A DNA stretch of 64,000 bases from Salinibacterium sp. NG253 (GTDB lineage: Bacteria > Actinomycetota > Actinomycetes > Actinomycetales > Microbacteriaceae): NCBI RefSeq assembly GCF_015864945.1, contig NZ_JADYWF010000001.1, forward strand, positions 930,378 through 994,377, in the 5' to 3' direction. A program made the translations under genes and the position numbers. Shown piece after piece: positions 36,181 through 44,718 of this stretch (the first letter of the stretch is position 1; every line of letters begins with the position of its first letter). Below the pieces are notes generated by a model. It saw only the letters and a program-made list of their open reading frames with translations, was not told the DNA's origin and did not search any database.

Positions 36181-36660
36181 ATTGAAAACGTTGAACCGAG
36201 AAAATCAGCACCTTCCCCAAAGAACCACTGGTATGGGCACGGTTTCTCGGCGTAACGTCATCCTCGACTCAATCGCTGTGGACCGCACAACCGGCGACGT
36301 CCCCTCTCCTCGCGATGGCATTCTCCAGCGCGTTAACGACCAGCTACGACTTCACCCTGGAGTCGATCGAGTAGCCGACGATCCGGTTCGAGAACATGCC
36401 TTTGACCGCGAAGAGACGGCGGCCTAGCTCTGGGGCATCGTGGTGGGCGTGGAACAGCACGTTCACCCGATACACCTCGACGATCTATGGGGTCGCCCGG
36501 CCACCGGTAGTAGGGCTGGCGAGAGAGCTTCATGGAACTCGGCGCCCTCCGTTCGCGTCTGGCCGGGTTTGGCTCCATCATCGACTGCGGCACGCTGCAA
36601 CCATTTCTGCAAGGTCATCGCGTTAACGCCAAAATCTTTCGCGATGTGCTCGATCGTCAC
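36181..36660 (-). mobile_element. IS3-family insertion sequence remnant
   Basis: Reading down the minus strand, an orfA piece (VTIEHIAKDFGVNAMTLQKW, DDGAKPGQT) starts at 36660. An orfB piece follows with KLSRQPYYRW, then after a frameshift VYRVNVLFHAHHDAPELG, then after an internal deletion NRIVGYSIDSRVKS, a stop codon, VNALENAIARRGDVAG and CAVHSD before another stop. These are IS3-type OrfA and OrfB (DDE) motifs. Frameshifts, stops and deletions show the element is dead. Its orfA end lies about 20 bases from a wbpA fragment. Confidence 0.75.
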
Positions 36661-36679
36661 TCCGGGTTCATTGCGGGCG

Positions 36680-36962
36680 ACGGGCGCACTATCCCGGCCT
36701 ATCCCCGGCTATACCTCCGGAATGATCCGGATGCCCCTCTGATACGAGCTGCACGCGAAGCGAATGCCGGCATGCCTGACTACACGATCGGTCTCCTCGA
36801 GGGCACCCATGATGATCTCAGTGGCGAGCCGGTGGTTGTCCTCGGTGAGACGGCGGCGGCTGCAGTGGTTTGGGCAGACCATGCCGAGTACAGAAAGCTG
36901 GACGAATTAGCTCAGCGGAGCGATGGTCGGGCGTGACATACCCGGTTATCGGCAAGGCCTTA
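36680..36962 (+). pseudogene. Second decayed fragment of wbpA
   Basis: Translation gives TIPAYPRLYLRNDPDAPL, IRAAREANAGMPDYTIGLLE and DDLSGEPVVVLGE, then jumps to VVWADHAEYR. It ends, in another frame, with TYPVIGKAL. The intact gene has CIPVYPRLYLWNDPDATV, REANAGMPEYAVGMLE, DLSGQRVAVLG, VVQADHAEYR and TYRVIGTA. About 60 residues between LGE and VVWAD are deleted. The fragment starts right beside the IS3 remnant. Confidence 0.8.
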
Positions 36963-37053
36963 TCGAAAGGTCAACTTACCCAACGTTGGCCCGGCCACTC
37001 GGAATGGTGAGTCAGGCGGACTGTTCCGTCAACCTCGCCCTATTCGGTTCAAT

Positions 37054-37800
37054 TCACTGGTTTGCGTGGCTGAGGTAGGCCTCGCACACTTCCTTTGGGT
37101 CACCGTTCATCCGAAGATTACCCTTGTCAATCCAGAGAACCCTAGAGCAGGCTTCCAGAATCGTACTGATGGAATGACTCACCAGCATTACAGTTCCTGC
37201 CGCGTTCTGCATTTCTTTGATGCGCTGCTCGCTCTTTTTTCGAAACTTCTTATCTCCGACAGAAAGCGCCTCATCAATGAGGAGAATCGAGTGGTTCTTG
37301 GACGCCGCAATGGCGAACCGTAACCGCGCAGACATACCGGACGAATAGGTGCGCATCGGGTACTGGATGAATTCTTCCAAACCGGCGAATTCCACAATGG
37401 ACCCGTATTTTTCCCGCATTTCTGCTTCTGAAAAACCGAGGGCGAGTCCACCCAAACGCACGTTCTTATCGCCGGAAAGTTCGTTCAACAATGCGGCGTT
37501 CACCCCCAGCAAAGCAGGCTGGTCTTCCGCATACACAACGCCTGAAGACGCCGGCGTGAGGCCCGCCACTGTCCGCAGCAAGGTGGACTTACCAGACCCG
37601 TTGTGCCCAATTACGCCGATGCTTTCGCCTTGAAACGCGGTGAACGATACACCCTTGAGTGCGTGCACTTCGCGTATGCCTCGAGTCTTTCGGGATGTCA
37701 GTGACTTGCCACCCTCCGATGGCTTTCCTGAGGCGTACGTCCGATAACGCACATGCACATCGTCCACAATGATGGTCGGACGAGTACCCGAATCCAGCAT
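37054..37800 (-). CDS. wzt: ABC transporter ATPase for polysaccharide export (Wzt/TagH type)
   Basis: This protein of about 248 residues has Walker A GHNGSGKSTLLRTVAG, signature YSSGMSARLRFAIAA, Walker B ILLIDEALSVGD and a switch His in MLVSHSI. It lacks the C-terminal carbohydrate-binding domain of long Wzt proteins, so it resembles the short teichoic-acid or galactan exporters. The ATG at 37800 was chosen because GAGG lies eight bases upstream; a GTG at 37821 overlapping the permease stop is an alternative. It works with the permease encoded just upstream. Confidence 0.88.
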   Translation of the reverse strand: MLDSGTRPTIIVDDVHVRYRTYASGKPSEGGKSLTSRKTRGIREVHALKGVSFTAFQGESIGVIGHNGSGKSTLLRTVAGLTPASSGVVYAEDQPALLGVNAALLNELSGDKNVRLGGLALGFSEAEMREKYGSIVEFAGLEEFIQYPMRTYSSGMSARLRFAIAASKNHSILLIDEALSVGDKKFRKKSEQRIKEMQNAAGTVMLVSHSISTILEACSRVLWIDKGNLRMNGDPKEVCEAYLSHANQ

Positions 37801-37813
37801 GAGTTTTTCCTCG

Positions 37814-38671
37814 TCAGTCACGTCCGTACCGTTCCTCAGCTCGCCAGAAGAAAACAACCCCGAAAACGAAAGTTCCTGCTGCCCACAGCGCCGCCCAGAG
37901 CCACAGCGAAGGGTCGATGGGCGAGTCAGCAAGAAGGACATTTCGCGCAAGACTGATGTACTCATAAACTGGCGTCAGATGAACAATCAGGAGCAGATCT
38001 GGCCTGTGAGCTAATATCAGATCGATGGAATAGAAGATGCCGCTGGTGTAGAACACGATTCGCGACACGACAGGAATAACCTGCTTAATGTCACGGAGGT
38101 GCACCGACATTCGGGCCACGATCATGGCAATCCCGGCGTTGAAGAACGACATCATCAAGATTATTGGAATGACGAGCAGCCAGGACCACCTGAGGGGCTC
38201 GCCGAAAAGCAAGAGCAACACTCCCAGGACGCCCAAAATTGGCACCATTCTGTAAAGCTGCTCCAAGAGCACCGCGATCGGCAGGAGAATGCGGGGGAAA
38301 CTCAGGCTGCGTACAAGTCGAGTGTTGCTGATTATGGCCTTGGATCCTTGCCCGATTGAGTTCCCGAAGTACTCGAAAAAGAACACTCCGACAAGCAGGA
38401 AGGCAATGAAGTTTTCCGGACGGCTGTCGCTGTTCAGAATGAAACCAAAAACGAGTCCGTAAATTAGCGCATTAAGGAGCGGCTTAACGACGACCCATGC
38501 CATGCCGAGCCGGTTGCGTTCGTTCTCGGACTGGATGCGATACTTCGCCAGGGTGCGAGCAAAGTTGCGCCGTCTCCACGTGTCTGCGAGGTACTTCCCG
38601 AAACGAGGGCGAAGGCCTACTCGAATCAATCCATATCGCCCAGCGAGCACAGAAGGACTTTCCTCGATCAC
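37814..38671 (-). CDS. wzm: ABC-2 type polysaccharide export permease (Wzm/TagG type)
   Basis: This 285-residue protein has a cytoplasmic N-terminus of about 60 residues with RNRLGMAWVVVKPLLNALIYG and six predicted helices. It also has ENFIAFLLVGVFFFEYFGNS and a C-terminal FGVVFFWRAEERYGRD. The family exports complete lipid-linked glycans across the cytoplasmic membrane. The start is a GTG with GGAGGAG five bases upstream. A TATAGT at about 38725 on the minus strand could be its -10 element. Together with the ATPase gene it forms a dedicated exporter, possibly for a galactan assembled by the GlfT2-like enzyme next door. Confidence 0.88.
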   Translation of the reverse strand: MIEESPSVLAGRYGLIRVGLRPRFGKYLADTWRRRNFARTLAKYRIQSENERNRLGMAWVVVKPLLNALIYGLVFGFILNSDSRPENFIAFLLVGVFFFEYFGNSIGQGSKAIISNTRLVRSLSFPRILLPIAVLLEQLYRMVPILGVLGVLLLLFGEPLRWSWLLVIPIILMMSFFNAGIAMIVARMSVHLRDIKQVIPVVSRIVFYTSGIFYSIDLILAHRPDLLLIVHLTPVYEYISLARNVLLADSPIDPSLWLWAALWAAGTFVFGVVFFWRAEERYGRD

Positions 38672-38926
38672 CTGACTCCTCCGATATACCCGCTCGCAGC
38701 GAAGACGGGCCCAAGCTGCTCCCCTACTATACAGGCTGAGTCAGGCCAGTCTGCTTACGTACTTAATCGAGTGAACTACCGTCAGGCCGGCGCCATATTC
38801 ATAAGGCATTCCGGAAGTGGAATATCGAGAAGCACTCCTCTTGTGCGGCGCGCGGTGCCGTCTTTCGTTACGGTCTCGAAAACTATTCGCGACTCTCAGG
38901 ATTCCTCCAGTAGCGAAGAAGCGAAC

Positions 38927-40792
38927 TCATTGCCGAAAGGTTTGCTTCCAAACCTCCGGGGATGTGATGTCGCTCGCCTGCTGACGATACCGGTTTCGCA
39001 AGTCGTCCCAGTTCTGTTCGATTTGGCGGTTAAGGCGAATGCTTTCGCGCAGGAGTGAGCGGAACCTGGCGCGATCGCGGCGATACCATGACGATCCCTG
39101 AGAGTCGGCGGTGTCCACCAGCACGCTGTCGAATCCGGGTAGCCGCCACCAAGTCGCATCACGCTTACTCAGTCTCTGCTCTGGGCGTTCGACCAAAGCT
39201 TGTGGGGTGCGGGCGAACCAGTGCCGAAGTGCCGCTCGGAAGGTGAACAGCGCCAGGGCCGCGCCACGCGGCCCCTTCCCATCCGTCGGTGGATACGACA
39301 ACCGTCCCTCGAGGCTCTTCGGAGCTGTCGCCGAATCGTAGACCGCCATCTCCGGATAGTCGGCTGCCCACGCACGAAGTTCCGCCAGCCGATTCGGCAT
39401 CATCTCGTGGAGGTGTTGTGGTCCGGCCAGCACGTCGCGCATAGCCTGAAGGCGGAGCGCGACGGGGTAGTACTGCAGCGAAAGCAAATGCTTGAGGTCT
39501 TGTTTGCGGTATTCGTTGAGGAGGGAGCCGCCCCGCCGAAAACTCGAGTGCAGGAGGGCCGCGATGAGTCGGTTGCGGGCGTGGAAGTATGCCTGCCAGT
39601 CGATGGTGTCGTCTTTGTCAACCCAAGAGACGTGCCAGAGTGCGACACCCGGCAGTGACACAGTCGGGTATCCGGCTTCTCCCGCCCGCAGTCCGTACTC
39701 TGCGTCGTCCCATTTGATAAACACCGGCAGCGCGAGGCCGATGTCGCGGATGACAGCGATAGGGATTAGGCACATCCACCAGCCGTTAAAGTCGCTGTCT
39801 TCTCGTCGATGCAGCCACGATGTCTCTCGCAGTGAGGACTCCGCAAAGTCGTGACGTTCGTGTGCACGGTCTGGGGGTCCCCACATGAACGGCCGCTCGT
39901 CCACGACTTCGCTGTAGGCATGCAAGACGGTTCGCTTGCCCAGGTCGAGCATGTGCCCACCGACGATAGCCGGGCTCACGCAGTAGCGAGCGAACCACAC
40001 TGCCCGCAGGACGCTTTCAGGCTCGATTTCGACGTCATCGTCGAGCAGCATGACGAAGTCGGAGCTGTCGCGCTTCAGGGTTTCGGCCATGCCGCGCGAG
40101 AACCCGCCCGAACCGCCCAGGTTCGATTGCTCGATCACCGCGAGTTGCTCACCTAGCGCCACGGCGACAGCGTCGTAACCCGCCTCTGCGGTGACCTTGC
40201 GGGTGCCCTGATCGATGATGAAGATTCGGTCGATCTCACGCAGGGTTTCGGGAGCGTCCGCGAGCACGTTGAGAGTTGCCACGCAGTAGTCGGGCTTGTT
40301 GAACGTGGTGATGCCGAGCGAAACTAGGCCGGTCGTCACCGGGTCCTCGGTGACGGCCCAGCGGCTGTCCGTGACTTCGATATCTCCTTCGGCTTGCACG
40401 TCGAACCAATACCAGCCACCATCGTCGAAACCTGTGAGCGGAAGAGAGAAGGTTGACTCCGTCGCACCCGCGACCGCGGTGACCTGCATCGGGCGTTGCG
40501 TACCGTTCTCATCCGAACGCATTACTGTCACAACTCCGCGCCCCTTGGTGCTGACACAAAGTATCGTTTCGCGGACGGACGTCCACCGCTGCCAATAGGA
40601 CGCGGGAAAAGCATTGAAGTAGGTGGCAAACGACACGGTAGTCCCCGCATCGAGCCGTATTGTGCGGCGGTCGAGTACGGTGACCTTTCCGCTGTCTTTG
40701 ACGTCGACGTAGAGCGGAGCCAACTCGTCGATATCTCCGACCGGAAACATAACGCACTGAACGGTTGCGGTTGCTGGGGTGCTCAATGTCAT
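38927..40792 (-). CDS. glfT2: GlfT2-like galactofuranosyltransferase
   Basis: This 621-residue protein matches GlfT2-type bifunctional galactofuranosyltransferases. It has an N-terminal beta domain (about residues 1-150), then a GT-A domain with GITTFNKPDYCVATLNVL, EQSNLGGSGGFSRGM, the metal motif MLLDDDVEIEPES and FIKWDDAEYGLRAGEAGYP, followed by ALWHVSW. The C-terminal 200 residues are helical. GlfT2 uses UDP-galactofuranose to build alternating beta-1,5/1,6 galactan in mycobacteria. Glf and a GlfT1-like gene are at 47451 and 49452, and the Wzm/Wzt genes lie downstream. An IS481 transposase gene ends seven bases upstream of its start, so its native promoter may be displaced. Confidence 0.82.
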   Translation of the reverse strand: MTLSTPATATVQCVMFPVGDIDELAPLYVDVKDSGKVTVLDRRTIRLDAGTTVSFATYFNAFPASYWQRWTSVRETILCVSTKGRGVVTVMRSDENGTQRPMQVTAVAGATESTFSLPLTGFDDGGWYWFDVQAEGDIEVTDSRWAVTEDPVTTGLVSLGITTFNKPDYCVATLNVLADAPETLREIDRIFIIDQGTRKVTAEAGYDAVAVALGEQLAVIEQSNLGGSGGFSRGMAETLKRDSSDFVMLLDDDVEIEPESVLRAVWFARYCVSPAIVGGHMLDLGKRTVLHAYSEVVDERPFMWGPPDRAHERHDFAESSLRETSWLHRREDSDFNGWWMCLIPIAVIRDIGLALPVFIKWDDAEYGLRAGEAGYPTVSLPGVALWHVSWVDKDDTIDWQAYFHARNRLIAALLHSSFRRGGSLLNEYRKQDLKHLLSLQYYPVALRLQAMRDVLAGPQHLHEMMPNRLAELRAWAADYPEMAVYDSATAPKSLEGRLSYPPTDGKGPRGAALALFTFRAALRHWFARTPQALVERPEQRLSKRDATWWRLPGFDSVLVDTADSQGSSWYRRDRARFRSLLRESIRLNRQIEQNWDDLRNRYRQQASDITSPEVWKQTFRQ

Positions 40793-40798
40793 CGTGTC

Positions 40799-41659
40799 CT
40801 AGTTGTAGTTCCCACTGAGGTTGTGAACGCGGTCTGATGGTGTTTGGCCGCCGATGCCGGTGTGGGGTCTGTGAAAATTGTAGTGGTGGAGCCAGGTGGG
40901 ATATTCGGCGGCTCGGGCTTCGTCGCTGCGATAGGTTGCGGCGTCGGCCCATTCGGTTGCGAGGGTTCGGTTGAATCGTTCGACTTTTCCGCTGGTTTGT
41001 GGCCGGTATGGAGGCATCCAAACATGCTTGATGCTGCTGAGAGCAGCCGCAAAGTTTCGCGATCGGTAACAGGCCCCGCTATCCGTCATCACCGCGGTGA
41101 CCGTGATACTGGCGGCGGCGAAGAACGCGTTAGCCCGAAGCCAGAATTCGGCAGCGGTTTCTTTGCTCTCATCACTCAATAATTCTGAGTAAGCGAGCCG
41201 GGAATGGTCGTCGACGGCGGAGTGCAGACAAGAATACCCGCGCCCGGGTCGACCGTGTCCGGTGTTGTTTCTATTACCCGCCGCCCGGCCTAGGACCCGA
41301 TGTCCGCCGCCATCAGGAATCCGGCCTTGTTCCCTGATATCAACGTGCACCAGCTCACCGGGAGTGGCCTTCTCATAGCGGACGGCTTTTAGCCGACGCA
41401 CGGGAAGACCGGTGGCTTGGTCGAGATAGATCAGCTTTGGCATCCGATAGCGCACCAGGACCTTCTCGACCGTCGATCGGTTAATGCCAAGGTGATAGCC
41501 AATCCGGTGCGGACCCCGGCGGCGATTGAACCGCAGTGCGACGATGTGATGTTCAAGCCGAGCTGACCATCGGTTGGGAAACGTGTACGGCCGCGAGGAA
41601 CCATCAATCGTCGGCTGATTCGACCGATAGCGAGCCGCACATAAACCCACCGCGGTCAC
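40799..41659 (-). mobile_element. IS481-family transposase gene, N-terminally truncated
   Basis: The 286-residue product has the IS481-type DDE integrase core: HVDIREQGRIPDGGG, HSAVDDHSRLAYSELLSDE, VMTDSGACYRSRNF and PYRPQTSGKVERFNRTLATE, and YNFHRPHTGIGGQ. These show the Asp, Asp and Glu residues. Full-length relatives have about 50 more N-terminal residues forming a helix-turn-helix; here the frame begins just before SSRP, and the region upstream is short. Possible imperfect ends share CACT and AGGTTG near 40815 and 41690, but they are not clearly defined. The copy may be inactive. Confidence 0.8.
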
Positions 41660-41710
41660 GCGATCATCGAGCTACTTAACACCAACCTGAAAGTGCCCTG
41701 TCCCATCAGA

Positions 41711-41962
41711 TAAGCGGCTGGGGCTTGAATAGAGACGGCACCACGCTGACCGCTCGTATCGCTGCTGCACAAGGGTCCATGGCATAGAGTTAATGCGATA
41801 TCGCGATCGCAGCCTCGGGCAAGTGAGGGGCATTCCCGCCAGTGTGCGTTAGGCTACCGGCCGCTTTCGGCGAAACGACTGCTCGGTAGTGGCTGGCGTT
41901 GCCGAAGCATGAATCAACCCGGATGCCCGGTTTGTCCAGCGGCTTCATCCGGCTATGTGAAA
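41711..41962. other. Non-coding stretch before the second pyruvyltransferase
   Basis: No gene with family support was seen between the IS481 copy and the plus-strand pyruvyltransferase. It presumably holds the promoter of the 41963-47190 gene group. No boxes could be assigned with confidence. Confidence 0.35.
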
Positions 41963-43249
41963 ATGATTCCTTTACGTTTTGTCGAGCCACGGGTTCGAAC
42001 GACAACAACATATCGATACCTCGGAGGTGCGACTATCAAGACGATACGTAAACGGGTAGGCGTGGTCGGGCTGTTCAGCAACGAGAACATCGGTGACTAT
42101 CTCTTGGTTGAAAGTGCCAAGTTCTTGCTCAAGAAGCACTCTCCTGACATTTCTCTGCAGGATGTAGATGTCGATCCTCGAGATCCTCTTATCTTTCAGG
42201 GTCGGCGCCGAATCAACCTGTACCTGCATGTACTCCTCCTCCGGAATCGGAAGATGGTCTTTTCCATCATCCGACTGCGAACGTTTCAGTATTTCTACGA
42301 GTACTTCATGTGGTGGCTGAAGGTGAACTGGTACTACAAAGAGGTCATGCAATCACTCGATGGCCTCGTGATTGCGGGCGGCGGATTCATCAAGTTCAAA
42401 ACTCAGGGATTGAACTACTTGGATGAACAGATCATCAAGATCGCGGAGAAACGCAATATCCCAGTGATGTTCAATGCCGTTGGTGTCGAGGGGTACGATC
42501 CAAACGATATTCGCAGTCGACGGCTCAAGCGAGCGCTCAACTCAGATGTCGTCCGGGTCATCACGACCCGAGACGACCTGACAACATTGCGCAATTCGTA
42601 CATCACAAACAAGAGCATCATCAGCGACCTCGTCGGCGATCCGGTGTTCTGGCTTCAAGACGCCTTCTCGATCGAAAAGCGGTCCGACGCAGTGAACGTG
42701 GGCATCAATTTGATCAACCCGGACAACTACAAGGAGTATGGCGGTGAAGCCGATTCCTTCAAGATCGCCAACTTTTATAAGAATCTCATCCAAGAACTGA
42801 ACATTCAAGGAGTCGACTTCTACCTGTTCTCGAATGGAATGGAAGTGGATCAGCGCTTCGGTGAACAGCTGGTCGCTGCCATGAATCTGCCCCAGAACCG
42901 GTTGATAAGGCGGCCAGAGAGTTCAGTCGAGTTCTTGGCGACGATGACTGATTTCAAGGTGATTCTTGCCGCGAGGATGCATGCGGGCATTGTTGCCTAT
43001 GCACTAGACATTCCAAAGGTCGGGTTGATATGGAGCGAAAAGATCGACTTCCTGGCTCACCTTCTTGGTGAACGGGATGCTTACTTCAACGAAGAAGAAC
43101 TCGACTATAGGACGATCGTGCAACTACTTATCAAGAGCGAATCTTTGAAAATTGATACAACGACGAGGGATACTCTCAAGCAGAAAACCTTTAGCCATAT
43201 TGGCTCGTTCCTAGACGATCTCGACGGAACTGGCGGTGAAGAACGTTGA
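41963..43249 (+). CDS. Polysaccharide pyruvyl transferase family protein (copy 2)
   Basis: This protein of up to 428 residues has VGVVGLFSNENIGDYLLVES as its first conserved motif and DGLVIAGGGFIKF in the middle. The C-terminal signature is ILAARMHAGIVAYALDIPKV, then GLIWSEKIDFLA. It is the second ketal-pyruvate transferase candidate in the window, only distantly similar to copy 1. The ATG at 41963 is used here; an ATG at 41909 is also in frame. Neither has a good ribosome binding site, and about 30 residues precede the first conserved strand. Codon use looks more A/T-rich than that of the flanking backbone genes. The stop overlaps the next start. Confidence 0.8.
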   Translation: MIPLRFVEPRVRTTTTYRYLGGATIKTIRKRVGVVGLFSNENIGDYLLVESAKFLLKKHSPDISLQDVDVDPRDPLIFQGRRRINLYLHVLLLRNRKMVFSIIRLRTFQYFYEYFMWWLKVNWYYKEVMQSLDGLVIAGGGFIKFKTQGLNYLDEQIIKIAEKRNIPVMFNAVGVEGYDPNDIRSRRLKRALNSDVVRVITTRDDLTTLRNSYITNKSIISDLVGDPVFWLQDAFSIEKRSDAVNVGINLINPDNYKEYGGEADSFKIANFYKNLIQELNIQGVDFYLFSNGMEVDQRFGEQLVAAMNLPQNRLIRRPESSVEFLATMTDFKVILAARMHAGIVAYALDIPKVGLIWSEKIDFLAHLLGERDAYFNEEELDYRTIVQLLIKSESLKIDTTTRDTLKQKTFSHIGSFLDDLDGTGGEER

Positions 43250-44535
43250 GCCGGCTGATCAGCGGTCACTATGTTTCGACCCTCGCGAACCGTTTCTTCT
43301 CGGTCATCAAGTTGCCCCTGCAAGTCCTTTTGCTGTCCATCCGAGTCCTCAATAAAGTCCTGGACCGCTTTGTATTCTCGAAAATCGATATTGCGCTATC
43401 GCGGACGGCCAGGAAGCGGCTCGCGAAGAAGACGCCCGTGGATCCCAACATCATTCTCTTCATTACGTTTCAGAGCGAGTACACCTGTAACGCTAAGTAC
43501 ATCAGCGAAGAAATGATCCGAAGGGGCTCGACATACAACATCGTCTGGGCAGTGAGCCCGTCCTCTCAAGGACCCCACCCAAGCGAGATGAGCTTCGTTC
43601 GCATTGGATCGGAGGACTTCTACAAGACCGCTGCACGAGCAAAGGTCATTGTCCAAAACGGTCATACTCTTCAATTGCAAACTGTGGCGAAAAACACGGG
43701 TCAGTATTGGATCCAAACGTGGCACGGGTCACTGGGTCTAAAGCGGCTCGAAGGTGCGCGTGGCGATGATCATTTCTACAACGAGATGAGAGCTCTCCAG
43801 TCTCGGCAAACCGACTTTCTTATCTCTAACAGCCAGTTCGAAGATGATGTATTTGACAAAACCTACTGGCCCGGTGTTCCCGTCCTGAAACTGGGACATG
43901 CACGTAACGACATCCTTTTTGACCGTTCCACCGAGACCGCTGGCGATCTTCGCCGCAAAGTGCTCACCCGCTTGAATGTCACCGATACAGGGCAAAATTT
44001 CCTGCTGTTCGCACCGACGCACGACGAAAAGAGCTTCGGGCAATCTTTCGGTAATCTAGATTTCGAGAGGCTTCGGGAAGTCTTAAGGAACAAGTTCGGC
44101 GGCACTTGGGAGTTCCTAATTCGGGCCCACGAGAGCAACAAGCGTTCGTCCAAGCAGTGGTTCGCTGGTCTGCCCATTTACTGCCACAATGTCTCGTTCT
44201 ACCCGGACATGCAAGAGCTCATGATGGTCGCGAGCGTTGGCGTAACAGACTATTCAAGCTGGGTCTGCGACTACATCTTAACGGGGAAGCCCAGCTTCTT
44301 GTATGGAGTAAATCTGAGGAATTTCGACGCGGTTCGCGGCAACTATCACGAGGTTGAGGACACGCCCTTTAGTATGGCGACTTCCAACGCCGAGTTAGTT
44401 CAGAACATATCCGCATTCGATCAGCACGAGTACGAGTCCAAGATCGAGCAGTTCCTCGAGCATTGCGGATCCGTCGATGACGGTCGGGCCGCCCCACGGA
44501 TCGTGGACAAGCTTGAGGAACTCATGGAGCATTAG
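43246..44535 (+). CDS. CDP-glycerol glycerophosphotransferase family protein (TagF-like, copy 1)
   Basis: This 429-residue protein has the TagF/TagB-type motifs WIQTWHGSLGLKRLEG (catalytic His region), FLLFAPTHDEKSFG, and VGVTDYSSWVCDYILTGKPS (TDYSS, phosphate binding). Such enzymes add glycerol- or ribitol-phosphate units from CDP-polyols to teichoic acids or glycans. The N-terminus is amphipathic and may bind the membrane. The TTG start overlaps the pyruvyltransferase stop. Together with the copy at 44717 and the cytidylyltransferase at 46474 it suggests a phosphopolyol polymer. Confidence 0.83.
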   Translation: MSRLISGHYVSTLANRFFSVIKLPLQVLLLSIRVLNKVLDRFVFSKIDIALSRTARKRLAKKTPVDPNIILFITFQSEYTCNAKYISEEMIRRGSTYNIVWAVSPSSQGPHPSEMSFVRIGSEDFYKTAARAKVIVQNGHTLQLQTVAKNTGQYWIQTWHGSLGLKRLEGARGDDHFYNEMRALQSRQTDFLISNSQFEDDVFDKTYWPGVPVLKLGHARNDILFDRSTETAGDLRRKVLTRLNVTDTGQNFLLFAPTHDEKSFGQSFGNLDFERLREVLRNKFGGTWEFLIRAHESNKRSSKQWFAGLPIYCHNVSFYPDMQELMMVASVGVTDYSSWVCDYILTGKPSFLYGVNLRNFDAVRGNYHEVEDTPFSMATSNAELVQNISAFDQHEYESKIEQFLEHCGSVDDGRAAPRIVDKLEELMEH

Positions 44536-44559
44536 GCGCGTGACGTAGAATCATTAAAA

Positions 44560-44718
44560 TGTCTGCACAAAACAACAACGATGTCGGTGGTTTGCTCACA
44601 CCTAGTGGCGAACATGCGACGGTGACGGAGCGCCCCTTCACCGGGTGGGCTCCGCACGTAGAGTTGGAGTCCGGACTTGACTGCACCATTATTTGGCACG
44701 AAGAACGGGTGGCGTAGT
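44560..44718 (+). CDS. Small frame before the second TagF-like gene
   Basis: An ATG at 44560 opens a 52-residue frame (MSAQNNNDVGG ... IIWHEERVA) that ends in a TAG overlapping the GTG start of the next gene. There is no clear ribosome binding site and no recognised domain. It may be a small coupled gene, or the N-terminus of the downstream protein separated by a frameshift. Confidence 0.35.

Noticed and set aside
40795-41710. Exact IS481 ends with a target duplication
   Set aside because: Only short imperfect similarity (CACT, AGGTTG) was found at the two ends, and no flanking direct repeat was convincing.
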